A model generated the notes under the pieces. That model had not been told where the DNA came from. It saw only the letters and a list, made by a program, of their open reading frames with translations, and did no database searches. Below, in pieces: positions 1 through 7,281 of a stretch of 15,798 nt of DNA. Location of the stretch: contig CAZKSJ010000018.1 in NCBI GenBank assembly GCA_964555515.1, positions 1-15,798 on the forward strand. Direction: 5' to 3'. Numbering within the stretch: position 1 is the stretch's first letter; each line of letters opens with the position of its first letter. Source of the DNA: UBA1388 sp964555515. Its GTDB lineage: Bacteria > Patescibacteriota > Microgenomatia > UBA1400 > PJMF01. Made by a program: the position numbers and the translations under genes.

Positions 1-15
1 TAAACTGGACTGAAG

Positions 16-89
16 CGAACCCGACCAGATTCGAACTGGCGATCTCCTCCGTGACAGGGAGGCATGTTAAACCGCTACACCACGGGTCC
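16..89 (-). tRNA. tRNA-Asp (anticodon GUC)
   Basis: The minus strand folds into a full cloverleaf. The acceptor stem is GGACCCG/CGGGTTC (one G-U pair). The D stem is GTGT/ACAT. The anticodon stem CCTCC/GGAGG carries loop CTGTCAC, giving anticodon GTC. The T stem is GCCAG/CTGGT with loop TTCGAAT. The discriminator base is G and CCA is not encoded, so it must be added by a CCA-adding enzyme. It is transcribed divergently from lemA. Confidence 0.96.
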
Positions 90-133
90 TAGAGTTGTGA
101 ACTATTATAACTTAGTCCACAATCCAGCCTGTT

Positions 134-162
134 ATTATAGCTACCAGAAGAGCAAAATCCAA
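134..162 (-). promoter_or_regulatory. Promoter for tRNA-Asp
   Basis: Read on the minus strand, TTGGAT (157-162) is followed after exactly 17 bases by a perfect TATAAT (134-139). A start about 7 bases further on would leave a leader of roughly 37 nt before the tRNA. A second TATAAT (104-109) lies closer to the tRNA but lacks a convincing -35 hexamer. Confidence 0.6.
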
Positions 163-208
163 GCTGAGATTTCATACCTAAATCTTACATAACTTGATTA
201 ATCGCTAG

Positions 209-237
209 TTTAAATTTTGCCCTTAGTTTCGTATAAT
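209..237 (+). promoter_or_regulatory. Promoter for lemA
   Basis: A perfect TATAAT (232-237) lies 29 bases upstream of the lemA ATG. The best -35 candidate at 17-base spacing is the weak TTTAAA (209-214). The lemA ribosome binding site AAAGGA (258-263) lies downstream of the expected start. Confidence 0.5.
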
Positions 238-266
238 GGGGCAATTGGCAGATCAAGAAAGGATTT

Positions 267-860
267 ATGGGTAATACAATCTGGATTCTCGTTGTTTTAG
301 GAGCTTTAGTCTTATACGTCGTCAATATTTACAACACGCTGCAGAGACTCAAAACTCAAATTAGAGCGGCTATTCAAGAGATTGGCAATCAATTGAAACG
401 CCAGGCATCCTTGATTCCAAATCTGGAAACAACCGTCAAAGGTTACCTCAAACACGAAAAAGGGATTTTTGAGCTTTTAGCGAACGCTAGAAAAGCTGTC
501 GCTCAAGCAGATAAGTCTGGTAGCGCTGAAGATATTGATAAAGCAATTGCAAGTGTGCAAAGTTTGGTGCCTCAAATAAGTGTTGCTGTGGAAGATAATC
601 CTGAGCTTAAGTCAAATGAGTCAATCAATAAATTTATGAGTGAGCTAACCGATACGGCAGATAAATTGATGTATGCTCGACGGACAGTCATTGATCTCAC
701 GCAAAGCTACAACGAAAAATTAGTGACGGTACCCTCTAACTTTGTGGCGAACATCTTTGGATTTAAGCCTGAAAAAGGCATCGCCACTGCAGAAACTGGC
801 CCTCATATGGAGGTAGCTGATGCAGAAATGAAAGACGTCAAGGTTGACTTAGAGAAGTGA
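267..860 (+). CDS. lemA: LemA family protein
   Basis: This 197-residue protein belongs to the LemA family, small membrane-anchored, mostly helical proteins of unknown biochemical role. One hydrophobic segment at about residues 4-20 looks like an uncleaved N-terminal anchor. It is followed by the family-typical helical part with wording such as NLETTVKGYLKHEK and a run of amphipathic helices to about residue 165; the last 30 residues are acidic. The length matches the family (about 180-200). The ATG at 267 is supported by AAAGGA just upstream and by placing the membrane segment at the very N terminus. lemA beside an M48 peptidase such as htpX is a recurrent bacterial arrangement, so a shared role in membrane protein quality control is a reasonable inference. 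Here each gene seems to have its own promoter, with a hairpin between them. Confidence 0.95.
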   Translation: MGNTIWILVVLGALVLYVVNIYNTLQRLKTQIRAAIQEIGNQLKRQASLIPNLETTVKGYLKHEKGIFELLANARKAVAQADKSGSAEDIDKAIASVQSLVPQISVAVEDNPELKSNESINKFMSELTDTADKLMYARRTVIDLTQSYNEKLVTVPSNFVANIFGFKPEKGIATAETGPHMEVADAEMKDVKVDLEK

Positions 861-881
861 TCTCAAACAACAACCATCTAC

Positions 882-907
882 AGACCAACCCAAGATTGGG
901 TTGGTCT
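882..907 (+). terminator. Terminator-like hairpin after lemA
   Basis: An 11-12 bp perfect inverted repeat (GACCAACCCAA at 883-893, TTGGGTTGGTC at 896-906) begins 22 bases after the lemA stop. The loop is very short and only a weak T-rich tail (TTGTTG) follows, so termination may be partial. Confidence 0.6.
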
Positions 908-944
908 TGTTGCAGCGATTGGTTTTGTTGCAAGTAATAAATAC

Positions 945-977
945 TTGATTAAGCTACAATATTGATTAAGTTACAAT
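945..977 (+). repeat. Tandem 17-bp-period repeat carrying -10-like boxes before htpX
   Basis: TTGATTAAGCTACAAT (945-960) is repeated as TTGATTAAGTTACAAT (962-977) with one mismatch and a 1-base spacer. Each unit contains TTGATT, like a -35 box, and TACAAT, like a -10 box. The second TACAAT (972-977) is placed to start transcription about 14 nt before the htpX ATG. The spacing from the first TTGATT to the second TACAAT is 21, longer than the optimum, so promoter assignment is tentative. Confidence 0.5.
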
Positions 978-997
978 ACTAAGACAGAAGAGCGAAA

Positions 998-1909
998 ATG
1001 ACACATCTCCAAATCATTTCCAAAAACAAGCGCAAGTCGTGGCTGATCATCTCGCTGTTTATGATTTTTGTGATCGGCTCTGCTTACTTGATGAGCTATG
1101 GATTTGGATATGGCCTGGACGTGGTGGGTTATGCCCTCATCTTTGCCGGCGCCATGTCCTTTACATCCTACTGGTGGTCTGACCAAATTATTCTCAGTAT
1201 TTCTGGGGCTAAGCCAGCTACTAGAGAAGAATATTTTGATTACTACACTGTCGCAGAAAATATTATCAGCGGGCAGCGCATGCCCATGCCCAAGCTTTAT
1301 GTCATCAATGATACGGCCATGAACGCGTTTGCCACTGGCCGGGATCCTAATCATGCCGCCGTGGTGGCCACCACCGGGCTCTTGAACAGATTAAATCGAT
1401 CCGAAATTGAGGGTGTGGTCGCTCACGAGCTGGCACATGTCCAAAACTATGACATCCGCTTGATGGCCATCGTCACTATCTTGGTGGGCATGATTGCTTT
1501 ACTAGCAGATATGATGTTGCGAATGACTGCTTTTGGTGGGGGCAGACGGCGAGACGAGGGTGGCGGCAATTTACAAATTGTGCTGTTCATCGTTGGCTTG
1601 CTATTGGTTTTACTTTCACCTTTGATCGCTCAATTAATTCAACTCGCTGTATCACGCAATCGAGAGTTTTTGGCAGATGCTTCTGCTGTGCGCATGACTC
1701 GGAATCCAGAGGGTTTAGCCAAAGCTTTAGAAAAAATTAGCCAAGACCACGAGCCGCTTGAAGCAGCTAATAAAGCCACCGCTCACTTGTATATCAGCGA
1801 TCCACTGAAAAATCACAAGCGTGATAGCATTAGTTGGTTTGCCAACCTTTTTCAAACTCACCCCCCAGTCAACCAAAGAATAGCTGTGCTAAGAGGCATG
1901 GTAGGATAA
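998..1909 (+). CDS. htpX: Membrane zinc metalloprotease HtpX (M48B)
   Basis: This 303-residue protein is an HtpX-type integral membrane endopeptidase, which degrades misfolded membrane proteins with the active site on the cytoplasmic face. The zinc motif HELAH lies at residues 143-147 (His143, Glu144, His147). The third ligand is most likely Glu223 in the family motif NREFLADA. Hydrophobic segments lie at about 14-34, 41-58, 155-176 and 193-213, as expected for the family, with a Gly/Arg-rich loop at 180-190. The C-terminal THPPVNQRI motif is also typical. The ATG at 998 is preceded by GAAGAG (987-992). gatC begins only 6-15 bases after the stop, so htpX probably leads a transcription unit with gatCAB and dnaE. 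Confidence 0.96.
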   Translation: MTHLQIISKNKRKSWLIISLFMIFVIGSAYLMSYGFGYGLDVVGYALIFAGAMSFTSYWWSDQIILSISGAKPATREEYFDYYTVAENIISGQRMPMPKLYVINDTAMNAFATGRDPNHAAVVATTGLLNRLNRSEIEGVVAHELAHVQNYDIRLMAIVTILVGMIALLADMMLRMTAFGGGRRRDEGGGNLQIVLFIVGLLLVLLSPLIAQLIQLAVSRNREFLADASAVRMTRNPEGLAKALEKISQDHEPLEAANKATAHLYISDPLKNHKRDSISWFANLFQTHPPVNQRIAVLRGMVG

Positions 1910-1924
1910 CAAGAATTGCAAAAC

Positions 1925-2230
1925 ATGGCAAAGATTACCCCAGCCCAAGTCAAACACATCGCAAAGTTGGCTCATCTGCAAATTGATGATCAGCAATCAA
2001 CTGCATTTGAACATGCCTTTGCAGAAACCCTGCAGGTGATTGATAATTTACAGTCCGTCAACGTGAGTGAGGTGGAACCAACACATCAGGTGACGGGTCT
2101 GGAGAATGTATGGCGTGATGATGAAGTTGACGAAGCAAGTATGTTGGATCAAAAAGCAGCTTTGAGAAATGCAAAAAATGTCCATAAAGGTTACTTTGTG
2201 GTACCTAGATTGATTGATCAAGATGAATGA
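1925..2230 (+). CDS. gatC: Asp/Glu-tRNA amidotransferase subunit C
   Basis: This is the small subunit (101 residues from the ATG) of GatCAB, which converts Glu-tRNA(Gln) to Gln-tRNA(Gln) and/or Asp-tRNA(Asn) to Asn-tRNA(Asn). GatC wraps around GatA and GatB as a stabilising belt. The N-terminal pattern KITPAQVKHIAKLAHLQID and the later VEPTHQV match the family. The start is ambiguous. ATG 1925 gives the usual N terminus. A TTG at 1916 (three extra residues) is better spaced from the only Shine-Dalgarno-like AGGA (1903-1906). The gene's last 8 bases overlap the start of gatA. Confidence 0.94.
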   Translation: MAKITPAQVKHIAKLAHLQIDDQQSTAFEHAFAETLQVIDNLQSVNVSEVEPTHQVTGLENVWRDDEVDEASMLDQKAALRNAKNVHKGYFVVPRLIDQDE

Positions 2231-3605
2231 CCTCACAGAGCTCACTCTAGCAGACACTATAGAAGGACTTCGTGATAAGAAGTTCAGTTTGTCAGAACTA
2301 CTAAAGAGTTACGAAGGTGTAATTCAAACAAAAAATCAGCAACTAAATATTCTCCTTACCACTTTGTTAGAAAACCATCCTGAGCAACTTGATCTGCCAC
2401 TAGCTGGCGCTCCCTTGGTACTCAAGGATAACATTTCTACTAAAAACATTCGCACTACTGCTTCATCAACTTTACTTGATGATTATCAACCACCATTTAA
2501 CGCCACCCTCGTCGAGCAACTTCAACAAGCAGGCGCGAGCGTCATCGGCAAGTCTAATTTAGACGCATGGGCACACGGTTCGTCTACAGAAACATCTCAA
2601 TATGGCAGAACGCTCAATCCTCGTAACCCAGATTATTTGCCAGGGGGTTCGTCTGGCGGGAGCGCGGCTGCTGTAGCCGCCAATATGTGTGCCGCTGCGG
2701 TTGGCACAGAAACAGCTGGTTCAATCCGGCAACCTGCAGCATGGTGCGGCGTGGTTGGCTTCAAACCAACTTATGGCAGAGTCAGCCGCTATGGAGTGAT
2801 TGCCATGGCCTCATCGACAGACTCACCCGGTCCAATCACCAAAACCGTGCAGGATGCCGCCATACTGCTCAACCACATGGCAGGTCATGACCGTCATGAT
2901 AGTACGACATCACCCCAACCCATTCCAGATTTCACTTTAAACTTAAACCAATCGATTAAAAATTTACGCGTCGGCATACTTTACCAGGGTATAAAAGGGT
3001 TAGACATCGTTAGCCCCCATATTCAACAAGCTGGCCAAGTCCTAGAGTCACTAGGTGCTCAAGTTGACACCGTCGAAGCGATGGATCCAAGATTAGCGAT
3101 TAGTGTCTACACAGTGGTACAAAGAGGCGAGGTGAGCAGTAATTTGGCTAGAATGGATGGCATCCGCTTTGGCAACGACCGTAGCTATTTTGGCGATGAA
3201 GCCAAACGTCGGATCATGTTGGGTACCTACACTCTGAGCAAAGGTTATGCCGATCAATTCTATAACACCGCCCAAAAAGTACGCACGCTGTTTATGCAAG
3301 ACTTCGCACGGTTATTCAAAGATTTTGATGTGCTCATCAGTCCCACTTCACCTTCCTTTGCCAAAAAAGTGGGGGCAACCGCAGAAGCCGCCATGTTTGG
3401 CGAACTAGAGGACATGTTGCTTGAACCAAGTTCCATCACTGGCTTACCAGGTGTTAGTGTGCCTTGCTATCGAGATAAAACAACTAACCTATTCCTCGGC
3501 CTAAATATTGTCGCACCAATGTGGCGTGAAGACCTGGTCATTAAAGTTGCCGATGCTTATGAAAAAGCGACTAGTTGGAATGAGTGGAGAAGTAAGCATG
3601 AATAA
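2223..3605 (+). CDS. gatA: Asp/Glu-tRNA amidotransferase subunit A (amidase)
   Basis: This 460-residue amidase-signature enzyme releases ammonia from glutamine and feeds it to GatB. The Ser-cisSer-Lys triad is visible: Lys68 in VLKDN, cis-Ser143 in GGSSGGSAAAVAA, and nucleophile Ser167 in GTETAGSIRQPA. The 75- and 24-residue spacings match the amidase family. FKPTYGRVSRYGVI follows as usual. Length is normal to slightly short. The ATG at 2223 overlaps the gatC stop by 8 bases (ATGAATGA). It has no clear Shine-Dalgarno, so translation is probably coupled to gatC. An in-frame TTG at 2214 is possible but less likely. The gene in turn overlaps gatB by 8 bases. Confidence 0.97.
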   Translation: MNDLTELTLADTIEGLRDKKFSLSELLKSYEGVIQTKNQQLNILLTTLLENHPEQLDLPLAGAPLVLKDNISTKNIRTTASSTLLDDYQPPFNATLVEQLQQAGASVIGKSNLDAWAHGSSTETSQYGRTLNPRNPDYLPGGSSGGSAAAVAANMCAAAVGTETAGSIRQPAAWCGVVGFKPTYGRVSRYGVIAMASSTDSPGPITKTVQDAAILLNHMAGHDRHDSTTSPQPIPDFTLNLNQSIKNLRVGILYQGIKGLDIVSPHIQQAGQVLESLGAQVDTVEAMDPRLAISVYTVVQRGEVSSNLARMDGIRFGNDRSYFGDEAKRRIMLGTYTLSKGYADQFYNTAQKVRTLFMQDFARLFKDFDVLISPTSPSFAKKVGATAEAAMFGELEDMLLEPSSITGLPGVSVPCYRDKTTNLFLGLNIVAPMWREDLVIKVADAYEKATSWNEWRSKHE

Positions 3606-4929
3606 ACCAAACTATCAACTCATCTGTGGGATGGAAGTCCATGCAGAACTCAAGACTAACTCAAAAATGTTTTGTGGTTGTAAAAATGATTCTTTTCATG
3701 CCCCCCAGCCAAATTGCTACACTTGTCCAACTTGTTTAGGATTGCCTGGTGCTTTACCTGTGGCCAACAAACAAGCAATTGTGTGGACAATTAAGCTTGG
3801 TCTTGCCTTAAATTGTGAAATTAATCTTTTTTCAAAATTCGACCGCAAACATTACTTTTATCCCGATTTACCAAAAGGATATCAGATCAGTCAGTATGAT
3901 ATTCCTTTTTGCCACGATGGATCTCTAGAGACTTCCCACGGCAAAGTCAGAATTCGTCGCATCCATCTGGAAGAAGATACTGGCAAACTTTTGCATAAAA
4001 CAATCGATGGCAATAAAGTCAGCCTGATCGACTTTAACAGAAGTAGTGTGCCTTTGATCGAAATTGTGACCGAACCAGATATTACCTCGGCTGCTCAAGC
4101 CAAGGAGTATGCCAAATCCTTGCGCGATATTTTGCGCACACTCAATATTGCCGACTGTGACATGGAGCAGGGTGGGATGAGACTTGAGGCAAACATTTCA
4201 CTGCAAGCAGTTGAGGCGACCAATTTGCCCAACTACAAAATTGAGCTCAAAAATATCAATTCGTTCCGTTTTTTGGAACAAGCCATTAATTACGAAATCG
4301 GCCGGCAAACCGAAGCCTTGCAAAATGGCGAGCAATTGAATCAAGAAACTCGTGGATGGAATGCAACCCAAAACAAGACATTTCTGCAACGTTCCAAAGA
4401 AGCGGCTGAAGATTATCGTTATTTCCCCGATCCAGATCTACCCCCAATCAGGTTTTCCCCAGATCAGATTGAGAAAATCAGACAAGAAATCCCAGAATTG
4501 CCGGCAGAGCGAGCCACACGCTGGGCAACCGATTTTAAGATCCAACCAGATTTTGCAGCCCGATTAGTCAGCGACATTACTCACGTTGATCAACTTGAGT
4601 CACTATTCAAATTGGCAACTTCCCAGCAAATCGATCCAGCCAAACTAGCTAATCACATTGTCAACAAGAAAATCAGCGTCAGGTATGATGATCTGGCTGT
4701 AACTCTTGAACAGTTTAAGACTGCCAACGCGACTGCCACCATCGATAGTTCAGAGCTTGAAACAACCATCAACCAGGTTCTGTCTAACAACCAAGACGCG
4801 GTGGATCGCTATCGAGCTGGCCAAAAACAAGTGATTGGTTTTTTCATGGGTCAAATCATGAGCCGACTGGAGGTTAAAGCCGATCCGCAACAGGTTCGGG
4901 AAGCGCTTCACAAACATCTCGACAACTGA
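3598..4929 (+). CDS. gatB: Asp/Glu-tRNA amidotransferase subunit B
   Basis: This 443-residue kinase-like subunit binds the misacylated tRNA, phosphorylates the side-chain carboxylate and amidates it with ammonia from GatA. Four cysteines in the C-x-C ... C-x-x-C arrangement (Cys26, Cys28, Cys43, Cys46) should form the zinc site found in many GatB proteins; Cys40 is extra. Core motifs are clear: FYPDLPKGYQISQY, RIHLEEDTGKLLH, FNRSSVPLIEIVTEPD, ELKNINSFRFLEQAI and EDYRYFPDPDLPP. The C-terminal YqeY-like end has IGFFMGQIMSR. It is somewhat shorter than the usual about 475. The ATG at 3598 is supported by GGAGA (3585-3589) and by the 8-base overlap with gatA; an in-frame upstream extension inside gatA is not family-like. 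dnaE starts 17 bases after the stop. Confidence 0.97.
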   Translation: MNKPNYQLICGMEVHAELKTNSKMFCGCKNDSFHAPQPNCYTCPTCLGLPGALPVANKQAIVWTIKLGLALNCEINLFSKFDRKHYFYPDLPKGYQISQYDIPFCHDGSLETSHGKVRIRRIHLEEDTGKLLHKTIDGNKVSLIDFNRSSVPLIEIVTEPDITSAAQAKEYAKSLRDILRTLNIADCDMEQGGMRLEANISLQAVEATNLPNYKIELKNINSFRFLEQAINYEIGRQTEALQNGEQLNQETRGWNATQNKTFLQRSKEAAEDYRYFPDPDLPPIRFSPDQIEKIRQEIPELPAERATRWATDFKIQPDFAARLVSDITHVDQLESLFKLATSQQIDPAKLANHIVNKKISVRYDDLAVTLEQFKTANATATIDSSELETTINQVLSNNQDAVDRYRAGQKQVIGFFMGQIMSRLEVKADPQQVREALHKHLDN

Positions 4930-4946
4930 TAGGATGACCCCATCCC

Positions 4947-7126
4947 ATGTCATCAAAAACAGACTTCGTCCATTTGCACGTCCACACCGAGTTTTCGATG
5001 CTAGACGGCTTAGGAAAAATTGCTCCCTTAGTCGCCAAAGCCAAGGAACTTAACCAAAAATCACTTGCTATTACTGATCATGGCGGCATGTATGGGGTTG
5101 TCCATTTTTACAACCAATGTCTGGCACACGACATCAAGCCTATCGTCGGAGTTGAGGCGTACATGGCTAAAAATTCTAGATTTGATAAGCAAGTTAAGAT
5201 GGGAAGCGACCAATTTCACCTGACTTTACTTGCCGAAAATTTTACCGGTTATCAAAATTTAATGAAGTTAGTCTCGGCAGCAAATTTGGAAGGTTTTTCT
5301 TACAAACCGCGAATGGACTTTGAGCTATTAAAACAGCACTCTGCAGGAATTATTGTCCTTTCCGGCTGCATGAGTAGTCTTCTCAACCAATATCTGCTCA
5401 AAGGTGAACTAGCAGCTGCTGAACAGGAGGTTAAAAAGTTCCTTGAAGTTTTTGGCGATCGTTATTACATCGAGCTCCAAGCTCACCCCAAAATCAAAGA
5501 TCAGAAAAAATTAACCAAACTGCAGGTTGAGCTCGCCCGCAAATTTAACATTGAGCTGGTGGCAACCAATGATGTTCATTACATCGAACAAGACGAAGCT
5601 GTGGCTCAAGATGCCCTACTTTGTGTCCAAACTAGAAAACTGATTGCCGATCATGACCGCATGTCGATGCTTGATTCACCGGATTTTTACTTGCGCTCAT
5701 CGGAAGAAATGGCCGATTTATTCCACGAATATCCAGACGCGATTGCCAATACGGTTAAACTCGCGGAGCGCTGCGATCTGATCATTCCCAGAGGAGAATT
5801 GATCTTCCCAGATTTTCCACTACCCAAAGGAGAGACCAATCAATCTTACTTTAAAAAGTTGGTACTCAAGAGAGCAGCCGAAAAGTACGGCACCCTTACT
5901 AAACAAATTACCGACCGATTAGAATATGAAATGGATATTATCATCCAAAAAGGGTATCCAACATACTTTTTGATTACCGAAGATTTTGTTAATTGGGCAA
6001 AAAAACAAGGTATTAGTGTTGGACCAGGAAGAGGTTCGGCAGCCGGCTCAATTGTGTCTTATGTCTTAAACATTACCACTATTGATCCACTTAAACATGG
6101 CTTGGCTTTTGAAAGATTTCTCAATCCAGAAAGACCTACCCCTCCAGATATTGACATCGATTTTGCCGATACTGGCCGAGACAGAGTCATTGAGTATGTG
6201 GCAGAAAAATATGGCGACGATCACGTTGCCCACGTCATCACTTTCGGAAGAATGGAAGCGAGAGTATCAGTTAGAGACATTGGCAGAGTACTCGGCATGC
6301 CTTATGAAGACCCAGACAAAATTGCCAAGTTAATTCCCAACCTCCCTGCCAAGAAAACACCGCTCAAAACAGCCATTGAGACAGTGCCGGAACTGGCAGA
6401 GTATTACAAGCAACCCAAGTTCAAAAAACTGCTCGATCTAGCCCAAAAAGTAGAAGGAGTTGTGCGTCATTCTTCGGTGCACGCCGCCGCTGTCGTCATC
6501 ACCGACAAGCCGTTACCAGAATATGCACCGATTCAGCGCGACACCAAATCTGGCAAAACCTTGACGCAGTATGATATGTACGTCCTTGACTGCAATATTT
6601 CCGATGACGCCATCGGTTTGTTGAAGTTCGACTTCTTAGGCCTGCGGAACTTATCGATCATCCAAAACGCCCTCCAACTCATTAAGGAACAAAAACACAA
6701 GCGGGTTGATATTGATCAAATCCCGTTAGACGATAAAAAAACTTTTCAGTTGCTTTCAAAAGGCGATACAATGGGTGTCTTCCAACTTGAATCGGCAGGC
6801 ATGCGGCGAGTGGCAAAAAGCCTACAGCCTAGTCAGTTTTCTGATATCACCGCTATGGTGGCTCTCTACCGGCCGGGACCAATGGATCTGATTCCACAGT
6901 TTATTGAGGGCAAACACCAGCCCAAATCAATCCGCTATCCAGATGAAACTTTAAAGCACATTTTGGAAGAAACATATGGCGTCATGGTTTACCAAGAGCA
7001 GATCCTGCAAATTGCCCACGAAATGGCTGGCTACAGTTTGGGTGAAGCAGATATTCTGCGCCGCGCGATTGGAAAGAAAAAGAAAAAATTACTTGATGAA
7101 AACAAGCGGCGCTTCATTTCTCAATC
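4947..7126 (+). CDS. dnaE: DNA polymerase III alpha subunit, N-terminal part (gene broken by an assembly gap)
   Basis: This is the first 726 complete codons of the replicative DNA polymerase alpha subunit. The PHP domain (about 1-270) opens with HLHVHTEFSMLDG. All nine expected metal ligands appear present: His11, His13, Asp20, His45, Glu70, His91, Cys141, Asp209, His211. The palm carries PDIDIDFAD with catalytic Asp401 and Asp403, and the third aspartate, Asp562, in LLKFDFLGLRN. Finger motifs GVFQLESAGM and ALYRPGPMD follow. The start is ATG 4947, 17 bases after gatB, with a distant AGGA. The reading runs into 100 N at 7127. The next fragment (7229-8575) is the same gene: once the duplicated 55 bases and the Ns are removed, the frame is continuous and the full protein is 1157 residues, close to the E. 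coli length. Any reading straight through the Ns in the left frame is an artefact. Confidence 0.96.
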
Positions 7127-7281
7127 NNNNNNNNNNNNNNNNNNNNNNNNNNNNNNNNNNNNNNNNNNNNNNNNNNNNNNNNNNNNNNNNNNNNNNNNNN
7201 NNNNNNNNNNNNNNNNNNNNNNNNNNGAAAGAAAAAGAAAAAATTACTTGATGAAAACAAGCGGCGCTTCATTTCTCAATC
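7072..7281 (+). repeat. 55-bp direct repeat flanking the gap (assembly artefact)
   Basis: Copy 1 is 7072-7126 and copy 2 is 7227-7281, with no mismatch. Both encode the same piece of DnaE (GKKKKKLLDENKRRFISQ) when read in their respective frames, offset by 155 bases (155 mod 3 = 2). A real duplication here would destroy the polymerase. Confidence 0.92.
7127..7226. other. 100-N scaffold gap with identical flanks
   Basis: There are exactly 100 N. The 55 bases before the gap (7072-7126) are identical to the 55 bases after it (7227-7281). This is the signature of two contigs that truly overlap by 55 bases but were joined with a fixed-size gap. The gap and one copy (155 bases) should be absent from the genome. 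Confidence 0.93.

Noticed and set aside
971..1354. 127-codon minus-strand ORF over htpX
   Set aside because: It is a shadow of htpX, with no family resemblance and no start signals; htpX has complete motifs on the other strand.
3508..3597. 30-residue N-terminal extension of GatB inside gatA
   Set aside because: The extension is gatA coding sequence in another frame. ATG 3598 has a good ribosome binding site and the standard GatB N terminus.
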